The notes beneath the pieces were generated by a model. The model ran no database searches and was not told the DNA's origin. It worked only from the letters and a program-made list of their open reading frames with translations. DNA of 34,896 nucleotides from Cyclobacteriaceae bacterium (GTDB taxonomy: Bacteria; Bacteroidota; Bacteroidia; Cytophagales; Cyclobacteriaceae): assembly GCA_003565295.1 (NCBI GenBank), contig PXCO01000344.1:1-34896 (forward strand). The letters are read 5' to 3'. A program made the translations under genes and the position numbers. How positions within the stretch are numbered: position 1 is the first letter of the stretch; the number at the start of each line of letters is the position of its first letter. Below, piece by piece: positions 1-8,309 of the stretch.

Positions 1-1
1 T

Positions 2-187
2 CTGATTGCTTATGAGGAATATGTGGTAAAAGGGTTTGAGCTGCATGTGAATGGTTAACGGATAAAGCCTGTTTCTTTTGTGCGGTTTAGAAAAGCCATC
101 GACAAGAATGTTGAATATCATTCTGTCCAAGTGACTGCTGAAGAATTTGCTGACAAACCCGATTACTTTTTTATCAAAACATTCTAA
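2..187 (+). pseudogene. Possible decayed 3' end of an unidentified gene
   Basis: One frame enters from the left edge reading LIAYEEYVVKGFELHVNG, meets TAA at 56-58, and continues in the same frame with protein-like sequence (KPVSFVRFRKAIDKNVEY and onward, ending IKTF) to a TAA at 185-187. Two protein-like stretches in one frame separated by a single stop suggest either a gene with a nonsense mutation or a chance open frame after a true stop. I do not recognise the family. The 5' part lies outside the window, so confidence is low. Confidence 0.2.
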
Positions 188-298
188 TTGAATGCTGTCA
201 TCTGGTTTTGCCGGACTAAGGCAGGGCTTTGCTGATTGGCTAACCCTTTTGTTCCATAGCAAGTAACCAATTAATTGAACATTTCGTAACTTTAATAA

Positions 299-535
299 AT
301 GGAAAATCAACTACTGAATAGAATCACAGTTAATCCCGAAATTTGCCATGGGAAACCTACCGTTAGGAATAAACGATACACAGTAGATTTAATTCTTGAC
401 CTGTTATCAGCCGGAACAACCCACGCTGAGATATTAGCGGATTATCCTAAGCTAGAAGAAGAAGATATCCTGGCTTGTTTAGCCTATGCGAGGAAAATAT
501 CTAAGTATTCAAGCTACACGAAGATTTCAGGATGA
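299..535 (+). CDS. DUF433 family antitoxin-like protein
   Basis: This 78-residue protein has the hallmarks of DUF433, the small DNA-binding partner found upstream of DUF5615 PIN-like toxins: an N-terminal ITVNPEICHGKPTVRNKR segment, then a helical region (VDLILDLLSAGTTHAEIL) and a closing DILACLAYARK helix. The length is normal. It overlaps the next reading frame by ATGA (532-535), the usual coupling between antitoxin and toxin, but that partner is only a stump here. The protein is therefore an orphan antitoxin that may still repress its own promoter or act against toxins elsewhere. The family call is from motif recognition; the function is inferred. Confidence 0.85.
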   Translation: MENQLLNRITVNPEICHGKPTVRNKRYTVDLILDLLSAGTTHAEILADYPKLEEEDILACLAYARKISKYSSYTKISG

Positions 536-600
536 AGCTGATTCTGGATGCCCAACTTCCAGTAAAGCTTTGCGAAATACTTCAGAAACTTGTTATATAT
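532..600 (+). pseudogene. Truncated DUF5615 PIN-like toxin
   Basis: Translation from the ATG overlapping the antitoxin stop gives MKLILDAQLPVKLCEILQ, the typical opening of DUF5615 toxins, including the acidic LILDAQLP strand expected in the PIN-like active site. After about 20 residues the likeness ends. The frame stays open to a TGA at 703-705 only because it runs antisense through the end of the neighbouring carboxypeptidase gene. A complete member is roughly 110 residues, so most of the toxin, including its later acidic residues, is missing. The break falls at about 590-600, next to the stop codon of the minus-strand gene, consistent with a deletion joining the two loci. A toxic activity is not expected. 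Confidence 0.6.
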
Positions 601-2105
601 CAATACTTTGCCGGTTCACCCTGCTTCGGAATTGATCGCAGAATGAACTCTCGGAGATCGTTTGTTGACTTTACCAAATCTTCCTCCCTCACATACATCA
701 TGTGACCGCTTTCATACACTTTAAAATGTAAACGGTCTTTCATTTTACCGCTTGGATCAAGCTTCCACATACCATTCTTTTGTCTAAAATAATTTACCAA
801 CATATCGTAATATCCTGCTTGAAATAATACTTCAAGATTGGGGTTCTGCATCATAGCATTACGCAATTTCGCTCCGGTCCCATCAGTAAATCTATCCCAT
901 GGCCAGGGAAATACAGGACCAGAAACATGGTATTGCAGGTCTGTTTTAAAATTTAAATCATTACGAAGATAAGAATTAATTGCAGGAGTGAAGGCATTAT
1001 CCCAAGCAGCTGACTCCGGCGGGGTACTTCCGGTAAAGGTATCGCCGGCATCCATTTTATCTATACCCTTATAACGTGCATCCGAAAAACCCAGGAAATA
1101 TCCTTCATCCCTTAGTAACTCTTTTCTGAAAGCATTAGTGGGGACTGTCAGATTGTAGTCCAATATGAATTCCTTTTTGAGACCTGTGTACCGGGCTAAT
1201 TTTTCCGCAACTTCTTGTTTTTGATCTTCATCGATAAATCCACCTCTTTCGACTGCTGGTAAATATTCATCAATGGCGTACTTTTCAACTTCTGAGAGAA
1301 TTTCAGTAAGATTTTTTTTCTGCAAATCTTCAGGTAGCTTATTGTGATACCATGCTACCGCAGCGTAGTTAGGTAATAGTAGTACTTCATTACTTGCGAT
1401 AGGCAGTTCCATTTTAGTCCCGGAAACAATAACTACTCCGTTGAGGTAAATCCCATGTTTGTCTTGCAGCTCACCAGACAAGCCAGCTACACGTGTTGCC
1501 GAATAACTCTCCCCAATCAGATACTTTGGGGATCTCCAACGTCCTTGTCGTGACAAGAAATTGTCAATCCAGTTAGCCAGGTAATTAATGTCTTGATACA
1601 CTCCAAAAAAATCCTCACGCTTACCGTCATTCAGTATGCGTGAAAAACCCGTATTAACTGGATCAACATATACGATGTCTGCTACATCTATAATTGAATA
1701 TGGGTTATCGACGATACCATATGGCTGTATGGGATATCCTTCATCACTTATTTCCAGCCGTTTCGGACTTGTATAACCCAAATGCATCCATAACGATGCA
1801 GCTCCTGGCCCTCCATTGAATGAGAATGCAATTGGTCGATTCTCAACCTGATCGACATCATTTCGTTTGTAATAGGTAAAAAACAGCGCGGCATCAGGTT
1901 CTCCATCTTCACCGTATACCGGCTGAGTGCCTACCGTAACTTGATAGGGTATTCTTTTCCCGTTAACGGTTACTTCATTGAAAGCGACAAGAGAAGTGTC
2001 GGCCGGCAATTTATTCTTTTGGGCATGCACAGAAGTAGCGCAAACAATAAATAAAAGTAAATGGAAGATTGTTTGATAGAGAAATTTACTAGTTTTATTA
2101 CTCAT
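600..2105 (-). CDS. Secreted serine carboxypeptidase, peptidase family S10
   Basis: A 501-residue exported peptidase of the alpha/beta-hydrolase S10 family, which removes C-terminal amino acids from peptides. The leader MSNKTSKFLYQTIFHLLLF with a probable cut after VHA (about residue 28) targets it to the periplasm or beyond. The oxyanion-hole motif NGGPGAAS lies at 97-104. The nucleophile motif GESYS gives Ser200, and Asp434 (GYYDMLVNYF) and His468 (ESGHMMY) complete the triad. All key residues are present and the length is normal. It is the last of a run of minus-strand genes, separated from the upstream sulfatase by a 390-bp gap holding a composite repeat. A direct role in glycan use is not evident; it could process peptides or glycopeptides. 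Confidence 0.93.
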   Translation of the reverse strand: MSNKTSKFLYQTIFHLLLFIVCATSVHAQKNKLPADTSLVAFNEVTVNGKRIPYQVTVGTQPVYGEDGEPDAALFFTYYKRNDVDQVENRPIAFSFNGGPGAASLWMHLGYTSPKRLEISDEGYPIQPYGIVDNPYSIIDVADIVYVDPVNTGFSRILNDGKREDFFGVYQDINYLANWIDNFLSRQGRWRSPKYLIGESYSATRVAGLSGELQDKHGIYLNGVVIVSGTKMELPIASNEVLLLPNYAAVAWYHNKLPEDLQKKNLTEILSEVEKYAIDEYLPAVERGGFIDEDQKQEVAEKLARYTGLKKEFILDYNLTVPTNAFRKELLRDEGYFLGFSDARYKGIDKMDAGDTFTGSTPPESAAWDNAFTPAINSYLRNDLNFKTDLQYHVSGPVFPWPWDRFTDGTGAKLRNAMMQNPNLEVLFQAGYYDMLVNYFRQKNGMWKLDPSGKMKDRLHFKVYESGHMMYVREEDLVKSTNDLREFILRSIPKQGEPAKY

Positions 2106-2288
2106 AGCAACGTATTTTTTAGGGGTTAAACTTTTTACAATTTTTCCTGAGATGCCGTAAAGCTTTCTGTTAATCCCAGTTATTCAAGTACACCAAACAC
2201 TGAAAAAATAATTTATGCATTCGCACACCTTTTATAATTTCCTTCATATTTTAAGCTCAACATTATTCAGGAATGCTATTTGAAAATT

Positions 2289-2452
2289 TTCATCTGTTTA
2301 TAATTGCTTTTTATTGGTCATATAGCCTGCCCCTGCCTGCCCCGAACTTGTTTCGGGGGACTCGCTTCGGGGGAATCTCGCAACGATAATCATCCCCCCG
2401 TGTGTCGCTCTCGTCATGCCCTGACTGCCGTCAGGACAGGCTCGATTTAATT
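2289..2452 (+). repeat. Composite intergenic repeat, copy A
   Basis: The 2106-2496 gap holds no gene but contains a patterned element. Its parts in order are TTCATCTGTTTATAAT, TCATATAGCCTGCCCC with a doubled CCTGCC unit, a hairpin CCCCGAA-CTTGT-TTCGGGG, the module GACTCGCTTCGGGGG, AATCTCGCAACGATAATCAT, and finally CCTGACTGCCGTCAGG (a second hairpin) followed by ACAGGCTCGATTT. The same parts recur near 6.7, 12.1, 12.2 and 17.4 kb. It sits downstream of the sulfatase stop and upstream of the S10 start. Function unknown; the hairpins could act on mRNA ends. Confidence 0.85.
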
Positions 2453-2496
2453 TTCAACAAAAAGATTTCCCCTTGGGATAAGAAGATGTTGGTTAA

Positions 2497-3960
2497 TCAC
2501 TCCATAAACCTTTCCACAAATACATTATGAATGGGGTCCTCTGTACGTTTCATTTCTTTACTAAGGAGGCTCCTCAATCCTTCTGTAATTTCTTTATAGG
2601 CTGGATCATCAATTAAATTATTGAGTCCATCCGGGTCTTTACGAAAATCATACAATTCCTCTGGAACCCGGTAAACATACATGTTCAGACGTTCTTCTAC
2701 CTCCTTATTATCGGTAGCTGCCTCCTTCATCGCAGCATACGTTCTTCCACTTGCAGCATCCCCTCGTATTTGGTGCTCGCCGTCACTCCAAAAATTCACA
2801 ATATAACCGTAATCCCCCTCCTGTACACAGCGCATGGAATAGTCGATGCCCGCAAAAATCGTATGAAATTCCGTATACACGCTTGTCCTGTTTTTTTGGG
2901 TTTTACCTTTGAGCAAGGGTAGAAAGGAAGTGCCATTCATATCTGGGACATCCGGTAAATGAAGGGCGTGAAGAATGGTGGGCATAAAATCTATGCCGGA
3001 GATAAAATGGGTGCTGTCCACCATCCCTTCAGGGATTTCACCGGGCCAACGTACAATCCAAGGGGTCTTGTTGCTGTTCAGGTAACAATTCGATTTGGCA
3101 AAGGGAAAGGCCATGCCATTGTCACTGATAAACATGACAATTGTATTTTCTGCCATTCCAGAATCGTCCAGGGCCTGCATCAAGGCTCCGATGGTCTGGT
3201 CCATCCGGTAAACGGAGGTATAATACTCGGCTATTTCCCGTCGGACCTCGGGCAGATCCGGAAGGAATTCCGGCACAGTTACTTCATCCGGATGAATGGT
3301 ACGGGTAACTACTGGCAAATCTTCTCCCCATAGACTTTTTTCCTGATCGCTGCCTGCAAATGGGCGGTGAGGGTCATGGCTATTTGCCATCAGAAAAAAT
3401 GGCTTGTCTTCTTTCTTGGACTTGTTAAAAAATTCCATGGCATGATGGTAATACAAATCCGGGTCCCTGCCTATACCAAGACCAGAGGCCAAGTCGCCCT
3501 CGCGGATATAATAGTCCCAGGGAAATTTCTCGGTGGGTTTCAGGTGAATTTCTTTTCCTAAAATCCCATTCAAGTATCCTGCCCTATTAAGCTGCTCCTG
3601 CAAGGTAGGAACAGAGTCATCAATTGGATCAAAGCCAGGAGCCCCGTTGCTATGGGGATACCTTCCTGTCATGATGGATTGACGCGAGGGCTGGCATACC
3701 GCAATATTGACGAATGCGTTGTGGAAACGAATGCCCCTCTCCGCTAGTAGGTCAAGGTTGGGAGTGATATTTTCCACTTCACAACCATAACTTCCCACCG
3801 AATTATAGTTTAGATCATCCGCCGTGATCAACAAAACGTTTGTAGGAGTGTATTCCTTTTGACTTTTTCCTGCCTGCTTACACTGAACAAAAAACACTAG
3901 AGTGAACAACAGCAGCAGGAGGTTTTTAATTGTCGACTTTTTCCACATCATTGATTTCAT
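2497..3960 (-). CDS. S1 sulfatase, N-sulfoglucosamine sulfohydrolase-like
   Basis: A 487-residue type I sulfatase that would hydrolyse sulfate esters or sulfamates on glycans. The metal-binding start LLITADDLNYNSVGSYGC is followed by the formylglycine motif C89-Q-P-S-R93 and TGRYPHSNG; Cys89 must be oxidised to formylglycine by an external maturase. NSHDPHRPF and MFISDNGM supply further active-site residues. Overall it resembles the SGSH/S1_8 branch; this subfamily assignment is from memory of sequence style. The N terminus has a hydrophobic leader (LLLLLFTLVFFVQC), a weak lipobox with Gln before Cys27, so export is likely and lipidation is unsure. It lies 110 bp downstream of the GH78 gene on the same strand, so co-transcription is plausible. 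Confidence 0.93.
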   Translation of the reverse strand: MKSMMWKKSTIKNLLLLLFTLVFFVQCKQAGKSQKEYTPTNVLLITADDLNYNSVGSYGCEVENITPNLDLLAERGIRFHNAFVNIAVCQPSRQSIMTGRYPHSNGAPGFDPIDDSVPTLQEQLNRAGYLNGILGKEIHLKPTEKFPWDYYIREGDLASGLGIGRDPDLYYHHAMEFFNKSKKEDKPFFLMANSHDPHRPFAGSDQEKSLWGEDLPVVTRTIHPDEVTVPEFLPDLPEVRREIAEYYTSVYRMDQTIGALMQALDDSGMAENTIVMFISDNGMAFPFAKSNCYLNSNKTPWIVRWPGEIPEGMVDSTHFISGIDFMPTILHALHLPDVPDMNGTSFLPLLKGKTQKNRTSVYTEFHTIFAGIDYSMRCVQEGDYGYIVNFWSDGEHQIRGDAASGRTYAAMKEAATDNKEVEERLNMYVYRVPEELYDFRKDPDGLNNLIDDPAYKEITEGLRSLLSKEMKRTEDPIHNVFVERFME

Positions 3961-4070
3961 TTTTTAGGGAAGGTTAAGCAATTAGGGATATTTAATAGCA
4001 CTATTCTTCAGTACCAATTTATTCGCTGACTCAAAGCTAAACCTAATAGACAAATTTATCCATGAACCTT

Positions 4071-6482
4071 TCAGCTAGAAATAGTAATGGTATATTCCCC
4101 TTCTTCCAACCTAAAGTTCCCGGTTTCTAAACCTGTGATATTTTCAGGTTGGAAACCACTTTCCTTTCTTTTTATGGTCATTTTTTGGGAAGGGCCAAGT
4201 GGCAAGGAAACCTGTGCTGTACTGCCTTTGGGAACTTTCATTTCATAAAGCAAACCATTTTCAGGCCCCTTCTTCCATTTGGAAACGATTTCCCCATAAG
4301 GTGTCTGGTAAAAGCAGGAAATGGAATCCAGTCCATCAGGAACCCTTGGCGCCAGTATAAATTCCTTAAATCCAGGGTTTTCGGGATCTGGCCGGATGCC
4401 ACCAAGCCACCTGTAAAACCACTCCGTAACCGTACCAAACATGGGGTGACAGTTCGTGAAGGTGTTGTCACTTTCCTCCCAAGTCTCCCAAATCGTGGTA
4501 GCTCCCCTGTCAATCATATGGCCCCAGCCGGGAAAATCGGTGCTGTTTACAATAGCATACACCCTATCGATAGGAGCATTTTCGGAGAGCGTTTCCAGCA
4601 CGTATTTAGTGCCAAAAATCCCCGTGTTAAAATGCCCGGAAGGCCCGTTCTTTACCGCCATTAACAAGGAATCCCTGGCCTTATCCATATCTTCCTCTGG
4701 GATCACCTCATGAAAAAGCAAGGTAGAAAAAAGGGTCTGTCTATTTATAGGGTTTTTAACCTCTTGGTCCCAAAATTTTTCCTTGAGTATGCCTTTTAGC
4801 TTTTCAGCCAGCAACCTGTATTTATTTTCATTTTCCACATCTCCCATATGAGCGGCAAAGGTTGCCATAATAGTGGCACATTGCAGGTAGTGACCGGTGC
4901 CGGTTAACTCTACCGGAACTGGCTCCAAGGATTCATGGTCGGCAAGCCCCTCCCTCACTATACCTTCGGGATGAATACGTGCCGCCTTTTCCATCCACTT
5001 TTTGTTACCCTCATACAATTCTTCCACAAACTCCGTGTCATTGTAATACAGATAAAGGTAGTACTGGGTTATCAGATATGCCGACTCCCAACTAATCCCG
5101 CAGTACTTGATACCTGCGTAAGGCGCAGTATCTACGAAGACGGAATCATTCATGGCATCCACCCAGTCATATACTGTCTTCCGGTAAAAATCCTGCATGT
5201 CAAAATTATAAATAAAGGATTCACTCGTAGCATTGAGATCTCCCCCATACCCGAATTTTTCCCTGACGGCACAATCAGATTGAACACTCACCAAATTCGA
5301 AAGAAAAGTCCTTTTTACGGCCTGCTGAATTTCATTGAGCAGGGGATTGGAACTACTAAAACTACTTTTATCCGGGATATCTGAATAAATGAACAGTCCC
5401 TGTATATCGGATAGCGATGGCTGCTCTTTCATGCCGGCTATCTCCATAAAACGGTAAGTTCTATACACAAAATCAGGTGTGAACCAAGCCTCTTTGTTAC
5501 TTGAAATATAACTATCTGTTTGCCAAGCGATGGGAGGTGCTCCCGGACCTCCTATCCCCTCTTTCTTGATCTGTCCGACCACTGTAGTCATGGGATTCAA
5601 AGTCCCATCTTCATACACCCGCTCACCGAACCGGAAGGTAATGGTATCCCCAGCATTGGCGGGAAGTCTTATCCTGTAGGTTCCCGTAAAATTGATGCCC
5701 ATATCCACCATGTGTTTCCCATTGGGAAGGGTGGAAATGGTTTTGGGTTGAATTTCCTCCATGACCCTGACCGGTGGAAAAAAGGCTGGTTGAAGTTCAC
5801 CTCCGGGGCCATCTCCAACCTGTGCAGATTGCCAGGAATCGTCCGAATAACCAGCCACATCCCATCCGTCCATTTGCTTTTTCTGGTCGTACATTACCCC
5901 TATATAAACGCTGTTTTTTAACAAGGGACCATAGGTATACTTCCAGGAATTGTCTGTTTTTACTTCTTCTATTTGCCCGTTGGGATAATATACCAGCAGC
6001 CTGGCCATAAAGGTAGGCTTGCCAACGTTAAGGTCTTCCCTTGGGTTTCTCCTTCCCCATTTCCTTAGTGGCAGCGGATTGTAAAATCCATTACCCAAGG
6101 TCACCCCCAAGCAATTTTCGCCCTGTTGGATTTTATCTGTAAGGGCAAATCGGGAAAAGTATATCCTTTTGCTGTAATCCGTCCAGGCAGGATCCAACAC
6201 ATGATTCCCAATGGTATCTCCATTTATGGATGCTTTATAATAACCTGCCGCAGTGATATATAGGATGGCACTGTCAATTTCAGCCTGCACCGAAAATTCC
6301 TTTCGGAACATGGGTGCCGGCCTCTCTTTGTAGAAAAGAGAATCGTATGCGGGCAAGGGCTTTTTTCCCTGAATCCATTCCGCACCCGTCTCGGGGCATA
6401 ATCCGCAATCATCCCCAAATTCCATGGAATCCGCGCAAGAAAATGTAAACCACAGCAATACCATTAAGCTAAACTTGTTCAT
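4071..6482 (-). CDS. GH78 family alpha-L-rhamnosidase
   Basis: An 803-residue exported glycosidase expected to release terminal alpha-L-rhamnose by an inverting mechanism. After a short lipoprotein-like leader (MVLLWFTFSC) come the N-terminal beta-sandwich domains, including the carbohydrate-binding-like stretch around residues 70-130 (YKASINGDTIGNHVLDPAWT). Next is the (alpha/alpha)6 barrel with the family motif DCAVREKFGYGGD at 403-415, which carries the acidic catalytic residues, and ATTIWETWE near 661-669, whose Glu666 matches the family's catalytic base position. The C-terminal beta-sandwich ends in a YTITISS strand. Length and order are normal for the family. Its pairing with sulfatases suggests a substrate bearing sulfated rhamnose, such as ulvan or a bacterial or algal exopolysaccharide. 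Confidence 0.93.
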   Translation of the reverse strand: MNKFSLMVLLWFTFSCADSMEFGDDCGLCPETGAEWIQGKKPLPAYDSLFYKERPAPMFRKEFSVQAEIDSAILYITAAGYYKASINGDTIGNHVLDPAWTDYSKRIYFSRFALTDKIQQGENCLGVTLGNGFYNPLPLRKWGRRNPREDLNVGKPTFMARLLVYYPNGQIEEVKTDNSWKYTYGPLLKNSVYIGVMYDQKKQMDGWDVAGYSDDSWQSAQVGDGPGGELQPAFFPPVRVMEEIQPKTISTLPNGKHMVDMGINFTGTYRIRLPANAGDTITFRFGERVYEDGTLNPMTTVVGQIKKEGIGGPGAPPIAWQTDSYISSNKEAWFTPDFVYRTYRFMEIAGMKEQPSLSDIQGLFIYSDIPDKSSFSSSNPLLNEIQQAVKRTFLSNLVSVQSDCAVREKFGYGGDLNATSESFIYNFDMQDFYRKTVYDWVDAMNDSVFVDTAPYAGIKYCGISWESAYLITQYYLYLYYNDTEFVEELYEGNKKWMEKAARIHPEGIVREGLADHESLEPVPVELTGTGHYLQCATIMATFAAHMGDVENENKYRLLAEKLKGILKEKFWDQEVKNPINRQTLFSTLLFHEVIPEEDMDKARDSLLMAVKNGPSGHFNTGIFGTKYVLETLSENAPIDRVYAIVNSTDFPGWGHMIDRGATTIWETWEESDNTFTNCHPMFGTVTEWFYRWLGGIRPDPENPGFKEFILAPRVPDGLDSISCFYQTPYGEIVSKWKKGPENGLLYEMKVPKGSTAQVSLPLGPSQKMTIKRKESGFQPENITGLETGNFRLEEGEYTITISS

Positions 6483-6674
6483 CTTGATTGTTTTTTTTTA
6501 TGAGAAAAACAGGTTGATCCACCACCATGGTTTTCCTCACTTCCGGGCCGTACTGGTCATATTGGCCAAGTGCGTCTATTTGTTTCTTTACCAATTCCAT
6601 CAATGCTTCGACAACTTCAATCATCATTTGTCTATTTCCGGGGTTTGGTTCCAGACCGAACCATAGCCGGACAA

Positions 6675-6741
6675 ATCCATCCCACTGTGTGACGTGCTCG
6701 TCATGCCCTGACTGCCGTCAGGACAGGCTCGATTTCATCTG
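6675..6741 (+). repeat. Composite intergenic repeat, copy B (partial)
   Basis: This copy keeps only the right half of the element: AATCCATCCCACTGTGTGA, GTGCTCGTCATGCCCTGA, the CCTGACTGCCGTCAGG hairpin and ACAGGCTCGATTTCATCTG. It ends directly at the stop codon of the TSUP permease gene and lies 190 bp upstream of the rhamnosidase start. It could form the 3' end of the permease mRNA when read from the minus strand. Confidence 0.8.
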
Positions 6742-6743
6742 AC

Positions 6744-7625
6744 TTATGTTATGATAATTTTCGATTCAGGTTCTTTTCGGACAGCAGAAAGGAACATCCA
6801 TCCCGATGTATAAAGCACAACACATAAAATCACCCATTGTAGAATTAACAAGGGTAAAGATTTGACCACATAAGCAGCCAGGAACACGCCTATAATCCCG
6901 GCAATCGTAAGTGAAAATGAAACTTTCTTGTCATATGCATTTTGTTTGACGAACCTTGCGCCGCCTGCTGCCATTAGCATGCCCGTTGCGGTCATCATGA
7001 TGGGGAAGGCAGTGAGCGGATGCATCCCAAGCGCATAGACCATTGCCATGCAGGGAGCATAAAACCCGACTCCGATAGTTTGCAAGGCCCCAAAAATAAA
7101 ACTCATCCCAACAATAACAGCCAGTTTCCACCCCCTCAGCCCGATGGCTTCGCCTCCTACAGGCATCAAATTTAGAAATCCTGCAATTATAACCAGGGCA
7201 ACAGCCAATAGGCCGGCACCTAATCCAATCTGAATCCTGCGGCGGGACATCTTGGATACGATATCGGCACCCACCAAGGCACCCAAGGGGGCGGCAGTTG
7301 ACATGGTGACCAGGGTAATTGGATCCACCTGGACAACGGTCATAAATATAAATGCCTGAAATACGGTGGGTATAGTATTTCCTACATTCATTGTTCCGGG
7401 AATCAAGCGGTCATCGACAAGCTTACAAAATTTAAAAATAGCGGTTTGCTGTGCAAAACTTCCAACCCCTAAGGTGTCAAAAAAGTTTGTGATAAATCCT
7501 GTTCCTAAAAGACCAGACCAGGGCTTATTCGAAAATGTTTTCCTGTTTCTAAACACATCGGTAATATAGTAGAACCCAAACACCCCCGTCATAACCCCCA
7601 AAATTGCTTTTAGAATGACACTCAT
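6744..7625 (-). CDS. TSUP family (TauE/SafE) membrane transporter
   Basis: A 293-residue polytopic membrane protein with about eight hydrophobic segments and the TSUP (formerly DUF81) pattern: an N-terminal half with GLLGTGFITNFFDTLGVGSF and a related C-terminal half with GALQTIGVGFYAPCMAMVYALG, reflecting the family's internal duplication. TSUP carriers move sulfur-containing anions or small organic acids across the inner membrane. Next to sulfatase and rhamnosidase genes, export or import of sulfate or sulfite is a reasonable inference, but the sequence does not show the substrate. The start is chosen because no upstream extension has hydrophobic character and the protein starts directly with a membrane helix. 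Confidence 0.88.
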   Translation of the reverse strand: MSVILKAILGVMTGVFGFYYITDVFRNRKTFSNKPWSGLLGTGFITNFFDTLGVGSFAQQTAIFKFCKLVDDRLIPGTMNVGNTIPTVFQAFIFMTVVQVDPITLVTMSTAAPLGALVGADIVSKMSRRRIQIGLGAGLLAVALVIIAGFLNLMPVGGEAIGLRGWKLAVIVGMSFIFGALQTIGVGFYAPCMAMVYALGMHPLTAFPIMMTATGMLMAAGGARFVKQNAYDKKVSFSLTIAGIIGVFLAAYVVKSLPLLILQWVILCVVLYTSGWMFLSAVRKEPESKIIIT

Positions 7626-8058
7626 AGTTCAGCGATAGTATTATTATAATTATCTAAAATGAACTGTTTTCCTAAATATTAGTCCGCCTTTATTTCACAT
7701 CTGATGTTTAAGGTATTTTTTTCAGCTAATCTTAATTATGATAGTGAGTCTGGCTTTTTTACGAGCAGCCACCATAGCCAATTGTTGTGGAATCAATTAC
7801 GCCAACCAGTCCATCCAGAAATATTTTTGGTGATGATTTGGTCAAGTCTCTTTCACCTATTTTGTGCGTTGGCATAAAATCATCGCATTCCACTTAATTC
7901 GATATAATTTGATACAGCTGTCTGGCATCACAGGTCATTCTTATATTCTTATAGGTTAGGTAAATTAATGACACTAATCAATTATTTTCCTTTTTCATTC
8001 TTGATCTCAAAAACCACCCCTACTTTGTATTTTTACCGAAGTTATTTATACCTAAACA
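7626..8058. other. Intergenic region with a doubtful minus-strand frame
   Basis: This part of a 684-bp gap separates divergent units. On the minus strand one frame reads MTCDARQLYQIISN, a stop, then VECDDFMPTHKIGERDL and on to GYGGCS, with its stop at 7759-7761. The protein-like composition on both sides of the stop could mark a decayed gene or a 38-residue peptide starting at 7875, but I recognise no family. Nothing else stands out except AT-rich sequence that probably carries the promoters for the permease and the plus-strand pair. Confidence 0.25.
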
Positions 8059-8232
8059 ATGCGTTATATTGAATTTGGTGATGAAGTCATGGGCTTTCCT
8101 GCTCAAGTTCACAACTTCCAAAGTTATACTACGGGTTTTTTTTTACTATCATTTATTTTACCACTTTTCTGTATTATTTTAACATCATATACAACCTATG
8201 GCTTTAAAGAAATAGTTTTGGAAACAAATTAG
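8059..8232 (+). CDS. Possible small single-span membrane protein
   Basis: A 57-residue frame starts at ATG 8059 and ends at TAG 8230-8232. Residues about 26-46 (TGFFLLSFILPLFCIILTSY) form a good transmembrane helix, preceded by an acidic, probably extracytoplasmic or amphipathic start (MRYIEFGDEVMG). It lies 77 bp upstream of the GCS2-CBS gene on the same strand and could be the first gene of that unit. There is no homology I recognise, and a short hydrophobic frame in AT-rich DNA can arise by chance. Confidence 0.3.
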   Translation: MRYIEFGDEVMGFPAQVHNFQSYTTGFFLLSFILPLFCIILTSYTTYGFKEIVLETN

Positions 8233-8309
8233 CTCACAAGATGATTTTTATCACTTAATTCTAGGCATGTATCGACTATTTTGCTGTCCTTATCTGAAAA
8301 CCTAAATGA

